DNA of 33,631 nt from FEN-987 sp049521055 (lineage in GTDB: Archaea; Thermoproteota; Bathyarchaeia; 40CM-2-53-6): positions 1 through 33,631 of the forward strand of contig JBEKPE010000009.1 in NCBI GenBank assembly GCA_049521055.1, given 5' to 3'. A program made the translations under genes and the position numbers. Under the pieces are notes generated by a model. It did not search any database, was not told the DNA's origin, and saw only the letters and a list, made by a program, of their open reading frames with translations. Below, one piece after another: positions 1 to 8,819 of this stretch. Each line of letters opens with the position of its first letter. Within the stretch, counting starts at the first letter, position 1.

Positions 1-431
1 ATGGAATCGAAAGCCTTCAAAACGTTCTCGTGATAGCGGCAACGAACCGGCCCGACATGCTCGACCCGGCCGTTCTTAGGCCAGGCAGGTTTGACAGGCT
101 AATCTACGTACCATCCCCAGACTTGGACTCATTGAAAGAAATCTTCAAAATACACTCAACCGGAATGCCTCTCTCAGCGGACGTTGATTTGGAGGATTTG
201 GCCCGAAAGGCTCAAGGATATTCGGGCGCCGACATCGAATCCGTCTGCAGAGAGGCTGCAATAACGGCCTTACGGGAGGATATCAACTCGACTGAAGTTT
301 CAAGGCGAGACTTCAACGTGGCTATGGATAGAGTCGGCCCAAGCATTGCGACAGAGGATGACGCGTTCTACCAGAAATTCTCAAAACGACTCAGAAGAGA
401 ACGGGCGACAGCCCCAACGCCAGTAGCATAG
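1..431 (+). CDS. cdc48: Cdc48/VCP-type AAA+ ATPase, C-terminal fragment
   Basis: Only the end of the gene is present. The reading frame is open from the first complete codon at position 3, so the start lies outside the window. The visible part begins just before the sensor-1 strand (VIAATNRPD) and continues into the second-region-of-homology arginine fingers (LRPGRFDR). The helical lid follows (GYSGADIESVCREAA), then a charged tail of about 35 residues. This is the layout of the second ATPase domain of archaeal Cdc48/VAT, a hexameric unfoldase that feeds proteins to the proteasome. Family membership is clear. Which Cdc48 paralogue it is cannot be told without the N-terminal domain. It ends in TAG, 24 nt before the next gene, so the two are probably co-transcribed. 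Confidence 0.9.
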   Translation, partial: GIESLQNVLVIAATNRPDMLDPAVLRPGRFDRLIYVPSPDLDSLKEIFKIHSTGMPLSADVDLEDLARKAQGYSGADIESVCREAAITALREDINSTEVSRRDFNVAMDRVGPSIATEDDAFYQKFSKRLRRERATAPTPVA

Positions 432-455
432 CACCCATTCAGGGAGTCAACTCGA

Positions 456-695
456 TTGGAGAAAGTGTGGGGACCACGTCCCCTCCACCTTTTCGTCCTA
501 GATGTTATAGGGCGAAAGGGACCACTAACGGACGATGAACTGCTCCGTGAAATCCGAAGCGGCAAGGAAGACCTTAGCTTTCGCGAATTGAACCGGATCC
601 TGTTGAAGCTGGAAGTCAACGGCCTAGTAAGGGTTTCACGCCAGATGAAAGGCAAACGCCGCGTGGAGATTGCCGAAGAACGAAACATTAGATAG
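456..695 (+). CDS. Small winged-helix DNA-binding-like protein
   Basis: A 79-residue protein with a TTG start, 24 nt behind the Cdc48-like gene on the same strand. The sequence fits a winged helix. A first helix (LHLFVLDVIGRKGPLTDDELL) is followed by a recognition-type helix (LSFRELNRILLKLEVNGLVRV) and a basic wing with a short beta-hairpin (KGKRRVEIAEE). The pattern 'nxILlkLEvnGLV' is typical of archaeal MarR/ArsR-like small regulators. No effector domain or Cys cluster is present, so it is either a stand-alone DNA-binding protein or a protein-interaction wing. Its target is not known; sitting behind cdc48 suggests constitutive expression. No clear Shine-Dalgarno supports the TTG, but no other start gives a complete domain. 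Confidence 0.7.
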   Translation: MEKVWGPRPLHLFVLDVIGRKGPLTDDELLREIRSGKEDLSFRELNRILLKLEVNGLVRVSRQMKGKRRVEIAEERNIR

Positions 696-763
696 AAGAC
701 ACGAACCTTCTCCAACGTCGCGAACGCTCCACGTGTCCCGAACTACATAGTCGAGAAACCACC

Positions 764-2002
764 ATGCCCATTCCCCATTGCTCAATTGACGTCGTCGTCG
801 TTGGATGCGGAGTAAGCGGCGCCACTGCAGCGCGGGCAGTTGCCAAGAGGAATGTATCGGTCTCCATATTCGAGGAACATTCGCAGGTTGGAAAACCCTC
901 TCACTGCTCAGGACACGTTGGAATTCCAGCCTTCAAGCAATTCAGCCCTGAAGTCCCAAAGCGAATCATCGAGAACCACATCAGAGGAGCAGTTCTGAAC
1001 TCGCCTGGAGGTAAGCTGCTTACCCTCCAACGTTCGAAGCCAGTAACATGGGTTCTCAATCGGGCAGCCTACGATCAATACATCGCCGAGTTAGCGGAAA
1101 ACAGTGGCGCTGTACTGCAATTGAATTCTCGCGTTGAAAGCTACAAGCGTTTGGACAATGGTGAAATCCAGTTGAAAGTTAATAGTGGCAAAGAGCGTGA
1201 CCTTTCTTGCAAAGTGCTTATCGACGCAAGCGGATGCGGAGCGTCTGTTTCTAGATATGCTGGCTTTTCGAAACTTGGGAGGGGAATCGTGGTTAACTCC
1301 GCTCAGGTTAGCGTAGAAAATCTAGTAGATGTTGATGAAGACTTTGTGGAGGTATACTTCGGCCAAGGGTTTGCGCCGGGCTTCTTTGGGTGGATTATCC
1401 CTCGCCGTGACGGGACAGCAAAGGTCGGCATTGCTGCAGGCGCTCGAGCGAACGTTCGGCAATGTTTTGAACGTTTCGTTGGTAAACACCCTATAGTTTC
1501 AGCTAAGCTGAAGCACTCGAAACAGATCACCGCGCCAAGCTACCACCCCATTCCGGTAGGAGGAGCAGTAAACCGGACTTACACAGACAATATCCTAGCA
1601 GTTGGGGATGCAGCGTCACAGGTCAAACCAACAACGGGCGGGGGAATAGTATTTGGCCTGGCCTGCGGTCAAATCGCGGGCGAAACTGCAGCGGAAGCCG
1701 TACTTGACAGAGAGTTTTCCGCGTCGCGCCTGGAAGAATATGAAGTCCGTTGGCGAAGGATGTTCGGATTCGACTTGCGGGCGATGTCTTGGCTAAGGCG
1801 ACTTCTCTACCGACTACCTGATCGTAATCTTGATCGAATCTTCAGCATAGCTCAAGAATTAGGTGCCGACGATATTCTCAATACGACAACCGACATCGAC
1901 TTCCAAGGCCGGACACTACTATCGCTAGCACGCGACCCGCGGTTGTTCATCACCCTTCTATCAGCGTCTATCCTCTCATTCCCATCGTTGATTCATACTT
2001 AG
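764..2002 (+). CDS. Geranylgeranyl reductase family flavoprotein
   Basis: A 412-residue FAD enzyme of the digeranylgeranylglycerophospholipid reductase family, which saturates the isoprenoid chains of archaeal membrane lipids. The N-terminus has a dinucleotide fold (VVVVGCGVSGATAARAVA) followed by the family cysteine motif (KPSHCSGHVG). A middle segment (GFAPGFFGWIIPRRDG) corresponds to the substrate-side PxxxxWxxP-type motif, and the second FAD motif is ILAVGDAASQVKPTTGGG. The C-terminal 110 residues are helical, as in the family. The ATG start places the Rossmann glycines at residues 14-20, the normal spacing. It lies 68 nt after the winged-helix gene on the same strand. Reduction of another polyprenyl compound, such as a quinone side chain, is possible because the family is broad. 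Confidence 0.87.
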   Translation: MPIPHCSIDVVVVGCGVSGATAARAVAKRNVSVSIFEEHSQVGKPSHCSGHVGIPAFKQFSPEVPKRIIENHIRGAVLNSPGGKLLTLQRSKPVTWVLNRAAYDQYIAELAENSGAVLQLNSRVESYKRLDNGEIQLKVNSGKERDLSCKVLIDASGCGASVSRYAGFSKLGRGIVVNSAQVSVENLVDVDEDFVEVYFGQGFAPGFFGWIIPRRDGTAKVGIAAGARANVRQCFERFVGKHPIVSAKLKHSKQITAPSYHPIPVGGAVNRTYTDNILAVGDAASQVKPTTGGGIVFGLACGQIAGETAAEAVLDREFSASRLEEYEVRWRRMFGFDLRAMSWLRRLLYRLPDRNLDRIFSIAQELGADDILNTTTDIDFQGRTLLSLARDPRLFITLLSASILSFPSLIHT

Positions 2003-2118
2003 CGAGCCGCAAGTAGTCGTTATACGCGCAGAGGTTTGCAGGTAATGTTAATAATTTGTAGTTTCTGAAGTTATCCCTAGGTAGTTCACCTGCTACAACT
2101 AGGCCATTATTTGGAGCA

Positions 2119-2322
2119 GTGGTAGAGATTAGTTGTAAGCTTTGCAAGCTTAAGGAGCGAAAGCAGCTTGACAGGATGATCGTGAACGGTGCACCGTATC
2201 GTGACATTCAAAGAAGGTTCAGAATCCATAGTGTTTCTATGATTTCGTACCACAAGGGAACATGCCTTGGATTGATTCCACCGCGAAAGAAGAGTGCCTA
2301 TCCGGTGGAGAGGCCCTGGTAA
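2119..2322 (+). CDS. Small CxxC and helix-turn-helix-like protein, unknown function
   Basis: A 67-residue basic protein with a GTG start. It opens with a short zinc-knuckle-like pair (SCKLCKLKER) and continues with a helix-turn-helix-like stretch (MIVNGAPYRDIQRRFRI, then HSVSMISYHKGTC). A late His-Lys-x-x-Cys could complete a Cys2-His-Cys metal site with the first CxxC. The architecture, metal knuckle plus a 'which sites do I recognise' helix, resembles small phage- and archaeon-type DNA-binding proteins, but I do not recognise a named family. It ends in TAA 21 nt before the convergent etfA end. A GGAG sits only two nucleotides before the GTG, a poor Shine-Dalgarno spacing, so the start is uncertain. 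Function is not assigned. Confidence 0.5.
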   Translation: MVEISCKLCKLKERKQLDRMIVNGAPYRDIQRRFRIHSVSMISYHKGTCLGLIPPRKKSAYPVERPW

Positions 2323-2343
2323 AATCGGGACCTTGTTCCTTAC

Positions 2344-3315
2344 TCAGGTCTTTCCTAATTGCTTCACGGCATCTATCAAGGCGGGTACGAATTCGTATAA
2401 GTCGGCTATGACATTATAATCACTGAATTCGAATATTGGTGCCTTCGGGTCGTTGTTTACGGCAACTATGACCCTACTGTTTCTGATTCCGGTTAGGTGC
2501 TGAATTTGCCCTGAAATTCCAAGCGCGAAGTACACCTTCGGACTTACTTTCTGACCTGAAAGACCTACGTATTGGTCCTCCGGCAACCACCGCAGATCCT
2601 CCGCTATGGGCCTAGAGCAGGAGACTACACCGCCGACAGTTTGGGCGAGCTGTTCGACTAAAGCTATGTCCTCCTTCTTCCGTACGCCACGTCCGAACGA
2701 AACGATGATGGGAGCGTCACCAAGCTTCACACCTTTCACAGGTTTCGGTTTCGTTTCAACTAACCTTGTGCTTGGGGGTTTGAATTTCGGTTCAACCTTG
2801 ATTACCTCTCCCTTTCGCGTCGCGTCTGGAGGGTTGGGGGAGAAGAGTCCTTTGGCGACGGTTGCGATTTGTGGTTTGGTTTTTGATATATGAGTCTCAA
2901 CCAAATTGCCACCCCAAGTAACCCGATCCATTAGCAGATACTTCTTTTCCGCGTCGAGTTCGAGTCGGGTTGCTTCGGTTACGCAACCCGTCTTTAGGCG
3001 TTCGGCTAGGCGCGGGGCGAACTCCAACCCATTTCGAGTCGCTCCGATTAGAAGAATGTCGGGTTTCCGTTCCGTTACGAGGTTTTCGAAGGCGTCGGTG
3101 TAAGTGTCGACTTGAAAGAAACCAAAAGCTGGGTCGGTTATTGTTAGGACCTTGTCAGCGCCATTTTGAATTAGCTTATTCCCATCCTCCGTCGAAGTAA
3201 CTGCTACAACTTCAGTGCCAAGGCTATCGGCCAGGCTCCTAGCCTTACCCATCAACTCCAGCGTTAATTGTGGAGATTCGGAGAATACCCAGACTCCTTT
3301 GTTCTCTTGTGACAT
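2344..3315 (-). CDS. etfA: Electron transfer flavoprotein alpha subunit
   Basis: A 323-residue ETF alpha (FixB) subunit. With ETF beta it forms the soluble FAD heterodimer that carries electrons from acyl-CoA and other flavin dehydrogenases. The N-terminal half is the ETF alpha/beta Rossmann-like domain (VWVFSESPQLTLELMGKA; ILLIGATRNGLEFAPRLAERL). The C-terminal FAD domain is complete, with the GRGVRKKED segment and the conserved GLSGQKVSPKVYFALGISG block that grips FAD, ending in a helix typical of the family. Its ATG lies 2 nt after the etfB stop, so translation is coupled. It is the last gene of an oxidoreductase-etfB-etfA operon. The alpha subunit itself looks intact, though its partner etfB is interrupted. 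Confidence 0.95.
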   Translation of the reverse strand: MSQENKGVWVFSESPQLTLELMGKARSLADSLGTEVVAVTSTEDGNKLIQNGADKVLTITDPAFGFFQVDTYTDAFENLVTERKPDILLIGATRNGLEFAPRLAERLKTGCVTEATRLELDAEKKYLLMDRVTWGGNLVETHISKTKPQIATVAKGLFSPNPPDATRKGEVIKVEPKFKPPSTRLVETKPKPVKGVKLGDAPIIVSFGRGVRKKEDIALVEQLAQTVGGVVSCSRPIAEDLRWLPEDQYVGLSGQKVSPKVYFALGISGQIQHLTGIRNSRVIVAVNNDPKAPIFEFSDYNVIADLYEFVPALIDAVKQLGKT

Positions 3316-3317
3316 AC

Positions 3318-4112
3318 TCAGGCCGCCTTCAGAACTCCTTCTTGAACTAAGGCCTTGGCAATCTTCGGCGCTATCTCTCGCGCTTCACCTTGAAGCACGA
3401 TCCGTCTTCTTTCTCCAACTGTGACCGAACTTCTGACGACATCGATCAACGACCCGTCGAACCCAAGCTCTTCCGGCCCCAATGCAAGGTCGGTTGCAGC
3501 CCAGACATTTGTAGGCTTCTTTGACGCCGCCATAATTGCCATCAGGGTTGGAAGCCGAGGCTCATTGATCTACCTAACTACACTAACCAAGCATGGAAGT
3601 TTTGCTTCCACAACCTGCCTCTCATTCTCAAGATCCCTCTCCACAATAACCCGGTCGCCCTCCAAGGTCAGCTTGGCGGCGTACGTTAACTGCGGCAAAT
3701 TGCACATCTCCGCGAGTCGCGGGCCAACTTGGAAAGCGAACAGGTCCTCTGAATATGCTCCGCAGAGCACTAAATCGTATTCAAGAATCTTGGTAACCGC
3801 AGCCGCTAAGACATTCGCCGTTGCGTGAGCATCTGAACCCTCAAAGAGCGGGTCTGTGAGCAAGCAGGCTTCATCCGCTCCCATAGCCAGCGCCTCTCTC
3901 AGTGCCTCCCTTGCTTCAGGCGGGCCGAGCGTTATGGCGGTAATTTTGCCGCCATGCTTCTCCTTGATTCTCACCGCTTCCTCGAGCGCGTTCTTGTCAG
4001 TCTCGCTTATGACTCGAGGCACTCCTTGGGTTACGATGGTCTTGGTACTACGGTCGACTTTGAGGTCGGCCGTTTGAAGGACTTGTTTCATGAGAACTAG
4101 GATTTTTATCAT
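3318..4112 (-). pseudogene. etfB: Electron transfer flavoprotein beta subunit with an in-frame TAG
   Basis: The gene reads as a normal ETF beta (FixA) protein of 264 residues except that codon 181 is TAG (minus strand, positions 3570-3572). Before it are the typical start (MIKILVLMKQV) and the AMP/flavin-side region with DLVLCGAYSEDLFAFQVGPRLAE. After it the same frame continues as INEPRLPTLMAIMAASKKP and then the usual C-terminal helix ending ALVQEGVLKAA. The family normally reads '..V.EINEPR.P...', so the stop replaces a residue that is usually Glu, one base from GAG. Both halves are otherwise well preserved, which points to a recent nonsense mutation, a sequence error, or readthrough. If the stop is real, the 180-residue product lacks the tail that wraps the alpha subunit. 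Confidence 0.85.
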
Positions 4113-4162
4113 CGCCGATCACAAAGAGGGTGGCTGCCTCAACGCATCATCGAATTAATACG

Positions 4163-6187
4163 TTATGTCGCTGAGATTTGCTCAGCTACGAGTTCCGCGA
4201 TGTCACGCACTGTAATGGATTCCTTAGCCCCTGCCGCAACTGATGCGTCTTCAAGCATGGATGTACAGAAGGGGCAAGCGGTGGCTACGACGTTTGCTTG
4301 AGTTTCCTGTGCTTCCTCGAAACGGATCGCTCCCACTTTCTTCTTCTGCTCAACCTTATACCAGAAGTTTGCACCGCCCGCCCCACAACAGAAACTGCCC
4401 TCCCTGGACCGTTTCATCTCCACCGTCGCTGTGGGAACCAATGAGGAGATTATTTCCCTTGGGGAATCGAAAAATCCATTGTACCGACCTAGGTAGCAAG
4501 GGTCGTGGAACGTGATTGTACGCTTGGCTTCAGGTTTGAGCTTTAGCTTCCCTGTCTTGATGAGTTGTTCTATGAATTGTGAGTGGTGTATGACGGTGAA
4601 GTCTGTTCCGAATTCGGGGTACTCGTTCTTGAATGTGTTAAAACAGTGCGGGCATTGTGTTAGAACGGTTTTTACGTTGTACTTCTTGAAGACCTCCGCT
4701 AACTCTATCGCGCTCTGTTGAAATCGTCCTTCTTCTCCCAGCCGCCTCGCAGCCTCGCAGTTGCATTTCTCCTCGGTTCCAAGGATAACGAAACGAATGT
4801 TCGCGGCCTGAAGAATCTTAACCATTGCCCGTGATACGGCTTGATTTCGTGGATCGTACGAGCCTGAGCATCCAACCCAGTAGAGTACGTCAAACTCGGG
4901 CTGCTCCTTCGCCGTTTTTACGCCCAACCCTTCGGCCCACTTCATGCGGTCCGATTGCGGCAGCCCGTAGGGGTTTGAAGAATTGCCAAGATTCGTTAAC
5001 AGGTCTCTCTTAGGTCGGTCCAATTTTCCTTCACCGACCAAATGCCTTCTCATGTCAACGATTGCGTCCACGTGGTCGATGAGGACTGGGCATTCGTTGA
5101 CGCATGCTCGGCAGGTGGTGCAGGCCCAAAGTTCCTCGGGGTTCACGATACCCGGCATGATTGAGCTTGAGCTTCCTCCGTCAAGTGTGCTCTGAGTCAG
5201 CATCACGTTTCTGAGTTTGAGTATCAGGTGCATGGGGGAGAGGAGTGTTCCCGCGGCGGTTGCGGGACATGCATTGGTGCATCGGCCGCATTGGGTGCAT
5301 GAATCAAAAGACAACCTTTGCTGCCAAGAGAAATCTGTGATGGCTGAAGCGCCGACTTTCACATCGAAGCTTCCCGATGCCAGAACCTGCCTCAGGTCGA
5401 AAGGACTGCTGAGTTGACCTTTGGGCCGTAGGTGGATGAAGAGTGTGTTGAGTGGAGCGGTGAAGATGTGGAAGAGTTTTGTGTATGGTATGCTAGCTAC
5501 CGCCGTGAATGCGAGGAGGGCGTGAAACCACCATAAACCCTGATAGAATAGAACAATCGAGGGTCCGACTAGGCCGCGGCTGTCTAGGAAGAGGGCAACT
5601 CGGTAGCCGATGAAGGACCACGGAGCCCAGGCGGGCTTGTCAACGGCGAGCCGGATTCCCTCCAGCAGATAACCCGTGAGCAATATCACGATTAGAGTTG
5701 AATAGATGAATAAGTCATCTCGCGACGTGGGAAGGTTAGGGGGCCTTGAGACGAACCGCCTGAAGATGGCGATAAGAAGCCCGATTATCGCGACGATTCC
5801 GAACGCGTCGAGGAAAGATTCGAACGTGAGGTAAAAGTAACCTACGAGGATTTGTTGGTGGAAAAGGGGAACCCAGAGATCACTATCTATCATCACTAGA
5901 GTGGTTCCGATGAACAGAACAATGATACCGCTGTAAATTAGTACGTGCATTAAGCCTGGATAGCGTTTCTTTGCGACTTTTCGTTGAGCGAAGACGTTAG
6001 TGATGGTTCTGAAGATGCGTTCTGGGAAGTAATCAAGTTTCGGTGGGGGGGCGCCTTTGAAGTAAATGCGAACTCGCCGATAGAAACCGTACAGGAATGC
6101 TAGCGCGAACCCTGAGAGAACCGCGTACATCACCAGATAGGTTAGCGGGGGAAGGAGGTCGTAGGTTATGCGGTGGGGTTCAGTCAA
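4163..6187 (-). CDS. Membrane-bound Fe-S oxidoreductase, ETF:quinone oxidoreductase type
   Basis: A 674-residue fusion protein. Residues 1-250 hold about five to six membrane helices resembling a nitrate-reductase-gamma/heme b anchor. Two ferredoxin-type 4Fe-4S clusters follow, with Cys at 297, 300, 303, 307 and at 356, 359, 362, 366. The C-terminal half has two HdrB/GlpC-like CCG regions (KCNCEAARR near residue 475; HDPCYLGRYN and FCCGAGGANFW near 570-605). This is the architecture of the EtfAB:(methyl)menaquinone oxidoreductase-type proteins that pass ETF electrons to membrane quinone. It lies 50 nt upstream of etfB and etfA on the same strand, which supports the assignment. The first CCG region reads KCNCEAARR where the family often has a Cys-x-Gly-Asp. 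An HdrD-like role is the alternative. Confidence 0.9.
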   Translation of the reverse strand: MTEPHRITYDLLPPLTYLVMYAVLSGFALAFLYGFYRRVRIYFKGAPPPKLDYFPERIFRTITNVFAQRKVAKKRYPGLMHVLIYSGIIVLFIGTTLVMIDSDLWVPLFHQQILVGYFYLTFESFLDAFGIVAIIGLLIAIFRRFVSRPPNLPTSRDDLFIYSTLIVILLTGYLLEGIRLAVDKPAWAPWSFIGYRVALFLDSRGLVGPSIVLFYQGLWWFHALLAFTAVASIPYTKLFHIFTAPLNTLFIHLRPKGQLSSPFDLRQVLASGSFDVKVGASAITDFSWQQRLSFDSCTQCGRCTNACPATAAGTLLSPMHLILKLRNVMLTQSTLDGGSSSSIMPGIVNPEELWACTTCRACVNECPVLIDHVDAIVDMRRHLVGEGKLDRPKRDLLTNLGNSSNPYGLPQSDRMKWAEGLGVKTAKEQPEFDVLYWVGCSGSYDPRNQAVSRAMVKILQAANIRFVILGTEEKCNCEAARRLGEEGRFQQSAIELAEVFKKYNVKTVLTQCPHCFNTFKNEYPEFGTDFTVIHHSQFIEQLIKTGKLKLKPEAKRTITFHDPCYLGRYNGFFDSPREIISSLVPTATVEMKRSREGSFCCGAGGANFWYKVEQKKKVGAIRFEEAQETQANVVATACPFCTSMLEDASVAAGAKESITVRDIAELVAEQISAT

Positions 6188-6314
6188 ACCGAGGCCCTGC
6201 CTTGCTGCGCTTCTCTTGAGCTAAAAGAAGTTTCGCGCTTACTGTATACGCGCTCGATGAACATCTTTTGCATATCTTCATAGCCACCAAGCCTCCAAGA
6301 TCAACTGTGGTGCA

Positions 6315-7361
6315 GTGGTCGTGAACAAGGTCAAAGTCGTTCAATATGGGTTAGGGCCGATAGGGTTGGGAATCGTTGAAGTTCTATTATCAAGACCCTG
6401 GGTACAATTGGTAGGCGCCGTGGATATTGACCGAGCTAAAGTTGGGAAAGACGTTGGACAACTTCTCGTTAACTCCCGAAATACAGGCATCCTCGTAACC
6501 GACAAGGCAAAGGAATCCCTGAAAGGCGAGGGTGTGGACGTCGTTACGCATGCAACCTCATCCTACATGAAAACAATTCATCCTCAATTAATTGAGATTC
6601 TTGAACATGGAACAAGCGTTGTTTCAACCGCTGAAGAACTCACATACCCCTTCGCTAAACACCCCGCGCTGGCGAAAGAGCTGGATGAACTCGCAAGAAA
6701 GAGAAACGCCGTCGTTATTGGATCAGGAATCAATCCTGGCTTTCTACTGGATACTTTGGCTGTAGCATTGAGCGGTGTGTGCCAGAAAGTGAACTCTATT
6801 CGAGCGGAGCGAATAGTCGATGCGTCACTTCGTAGGTTGCCACTTCAGAAGAAAATTGGAGCCGGAATGACTCCCGCAGATTTCGACAGGAAAGTTGCCG
6901 AGGGAACAATCAAACATGTCGGCCTGCCCGAGTCGGTAGGCCTCGTTTCTTTAGCCATGGGTTGGAAGGTTGGCGAGATTCAAGAGCGGATTACACCCGT
7001 AATCGCTGAAAAAGAAGTTCAGAGCAATCACATCAAGGTTCAAGCTGGTCAAGTGGCGGGGGTTCGTCAAGTCGCAAAAGGCATTCTCGCCGGCCAAGAA
7101 CTGGTGGTGCTTGATCTGCGAATGTATTTGGGGGCTCCAAACCCGCACGACTCGGTCCTCATCGATGGTACCCCGCCCGTAGATATGACAATTCGCGGAG
7201 GCGTCCAAGGAGATAGCGCAACCCCAGCCATCATAGTCAACACAGTACCAAAATTGAAGAAGCTGGAACCGGGATTGAGAACAGTGCTCGACCTACCTCC
7301 CATTACCCCGCGGCTCGATTTCTCAAGTGATGATCGATCCGTTATGCTCAAAACCTTCTAA
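6315..7361 (+). CDS. 2,4-diaminopentanoate dehydrogenase-like oxidoreductase
   Basis: A 348-residue NAD(P)-dependent dehydrogenase. The N-terminus has the nucleotide-binding glycines (VVQYGLGPIGLGIVEVL), then an acidic residue for the ribose (GAVDIDRAKVGKDVG). Family signatures are DVVTHATSSY, VVSTAEELTYPF, and GSGINPGFLLDTL. These match the Ord-type 2,4-diaminopentanoate dehydrogenase/DapB-like fold, known from ornithine fermentation, where it deaminates 2,4-diaminopentanoate to 2-amino-4-oxopentanoate. The GTG at 6315 is used here; a second GTG at 6321 is equally possible. It is monocistronic and convergent with the aminotransferase at 7372. The ornithine aminomutase subunits are not in this window, so the substrate is uncertain and could be another diamino acid. 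Confidence 0.75.
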   Translation: MVVNKVKVVQYGLGPIGLGIVEVLLSRPWVQLVGAVDIDRAKVGKDVGQLLVNSRNTGILVTDKAKESLKGEGVDVVTHATSSYMKTIHPQLIEILEHGTSVVSTAEELTYPFAKHPALAKELDELARKRNAVVIGSGINPGFLLDTLAVALSGVCQKVNSIRAERIVDASLRRLPLQKKIGAGMTPADFDRKVAEGTIKHVGLPESVGLVSLAMGWKVGEIQERITPVIAEKEVQSNHIKVQAGQVAGVRQVAKGILAGQELVVLDLRMYLGAPNPHDSVLIDGTPPVDMTIRGGVQGDSATPAIIVNTVPKLKKLEPGLRTVLDLPPITPRLDFSSDDRSVMLKTF

Positions 7362-7371
7362 CCAAGAAGAA

Positions 7372-8694
7372 TCAGACCTGGATACTACTCTTCACAAATC
7401 GCTCTACGGACGCAGTTAGGTTGTCAATGTCGGAATCTGTGTGTGCGTAGCTGATTGCACCGTGTAGCCTCTCCGGAACCAGTACCGCTATCCCGTCATC
7501 AAGCAAATTGCTGAACAGTTTCCTCGATCGTTCGTGATCACAATTCGCGTAGTCTCCCGCGTCCTTTATGGGAGCCTTGTCTGTTGTGTGTATGCTGAAG
7601 AGTGAGCCCATACCGGTCGCTTGAGCCGGGAATGCGTTTTCCTTGAAAATCCTGTTGAGCGACGTTCGCGCCTTTTCTCCGAGTTTGTCTACGTGCTCGT
7701 AGACAGGAGTGTGTTCTAGTACGTCGATCGTAGCAAGCCCTGCGGCTAGGGTCAGAGCGTTGCCGGCGAACGTACCACCATGATAAGCCAATTCTGAGCC
7801 TGAGTATTTTGTATGGTCCATTCTCTCCATTATTTCGCGTGATCCGCAGATCGCGCCGATGGGCAGGCCGCCGCCGATTATCTTCCCCATTACCGTAACG
7901 TCGGGTTTGACGTTGAAAAATCCCTGCGCACCACTCAAGCCAACCCTAAACCCGGTAATCACTTCGTCGAAAATCAGCAGTGCACCGGTGTCGTTGCAGT
8001 ATTCCCTTAGCCCCTTGAGAAACTCCTTGTCCGCCGGAATCATTCCTCCCGCTCCTAGGACGGGTTCAAGGATGACACATGCCAACCGCTCGCCTTTCGT
8101 CCTTTCCAGAAATCCGTCAAGATCGTTGTAGGGGACCACGAGTGTGTCGGCTTGGGAAGCTACTGGGATGCCACCGGAGAGTGGTTTTTCGAAGGGTGGC
8201 GTCATCGCAAGATGGAGCGGATCATAGGCACCGTGCCAACCTCCCTCAAACTTAGCGATTCGGTCCCTTTTCGTGAATGTCCTTGCCAAACGAATTGCGA
8301 AGAAGTTGGCCTCGCTTCCTGAGCTAGTATAGCGAATCATTTCCGCACTTGGCACGTGCCTGCTTAAGGTTTCAGCATGCGTCACCTCTAGTTCGTGTTC
8401 AAACCCGAAATGCCAACCAAGTTCCGCCTGGTTCTTGATTGCCTGCATAACGATTGGATGAGCATGCCCAAGGATCATGGCGAAATGCGTGCACCAGTAG
8501 TCCGTGTATTCGTTACCGTCAAGATCGATGAGGTTGGCCCCGCGAGCTTCCCTAACGAAAAACGGGTATGGTTCAAAGTACCGGTTTCGGTACGAGACTC
8601 CTGCAGGTTGAACGTGCTTTGCGCGAGCGAAGAGCGCACGGGAGAGCGGAGTCCGCTTAGTGTACGCAGTTTCTTTAGAACCGAGTTCCTCCAT
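7372..8694 (-). CDS. Class III PLP aminotransferase, glutamate-1-semialdehyde aminomutase-like
   Basis: A 440-residue fold-type I aminotransferase. It has the family N-terminal signature (DLDGNEYTDY, ILGHAHP), SSGSEAN at 124-130 for PLP phosphate, the Asp of IFDEVITGFR at 243 that pairs with the PLP ring nitrogen, and Lys271 in VMGKIIGGGLPIGA as Schiff-base lysine. The overall pattern is closest to glutamate-1-semialdehyde 2,1-aminomutase (HemL) and its relatives. The HemL 'SWGP.ILGH' segment is replaced here by WCTHFAMILGH, so a heme role is not certain, and a catabolic beta- or omega-amino acid aminotransferase fits the neighbourhood equally well. It faces the diaminopentanoate dehydrogenase-like gene with only 10 nt between stops. 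Confidence 0.85.
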   Translation of the reverse strand: MEELGSKETAYTKRTPLSRALFARAKHVQPAGVSYRNRYFEPYPFFVREARGANLIDLDGNEYTDYWCTHFAMILGHAHPIVMQAIKNQAELGWHFGFEHELEVTHAETLSRHVPSAEMIRYTSSGSEANFFAIRLARTFTKRDRIAKFEGGWHGAYDPLHLAMTPPFEKPLSGGIPVASQADTLVVPYNDLDGFLERTKGERLACVILEPVLGAGGMIPADKEFLKGLREYCNDTGALLIFDEVITGFRVGLSGAQGFFNVKPDVTVMGKIIGGGLPIGAICGSREIMERMDHTKYSGSELAYHGGTFAGNALTLAAGLATIDVLEHTPVYEHVDKLGEKARTSLNRIFKENAFPAQATGMGSLFSIHTTDKAPIKDAGDYANCDHERSRKLFSNLLDDGIAVLVPERLHGAISYAHTDSDIDNLTASVERFVKSSIQV

Positions 8695-8819
8695 TATTAG
8701 AACACAGAATCCCTCTACGATCAGGAGACGATTTCAGGTTTTCCAACTGCACCAGTTTACGTTGCTTGGACCTTGTAATAATCCGGTTGGTGTCTGGGAG
8801 CAAGTTTGCAAGTATAGGG

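Noticed and set aside
3570..3572. Genome-wide TAG-to-pyrrolysine recoding
   Set aside because: Many genes in the window end in TAG, and no other gene has an in-frame TAG.
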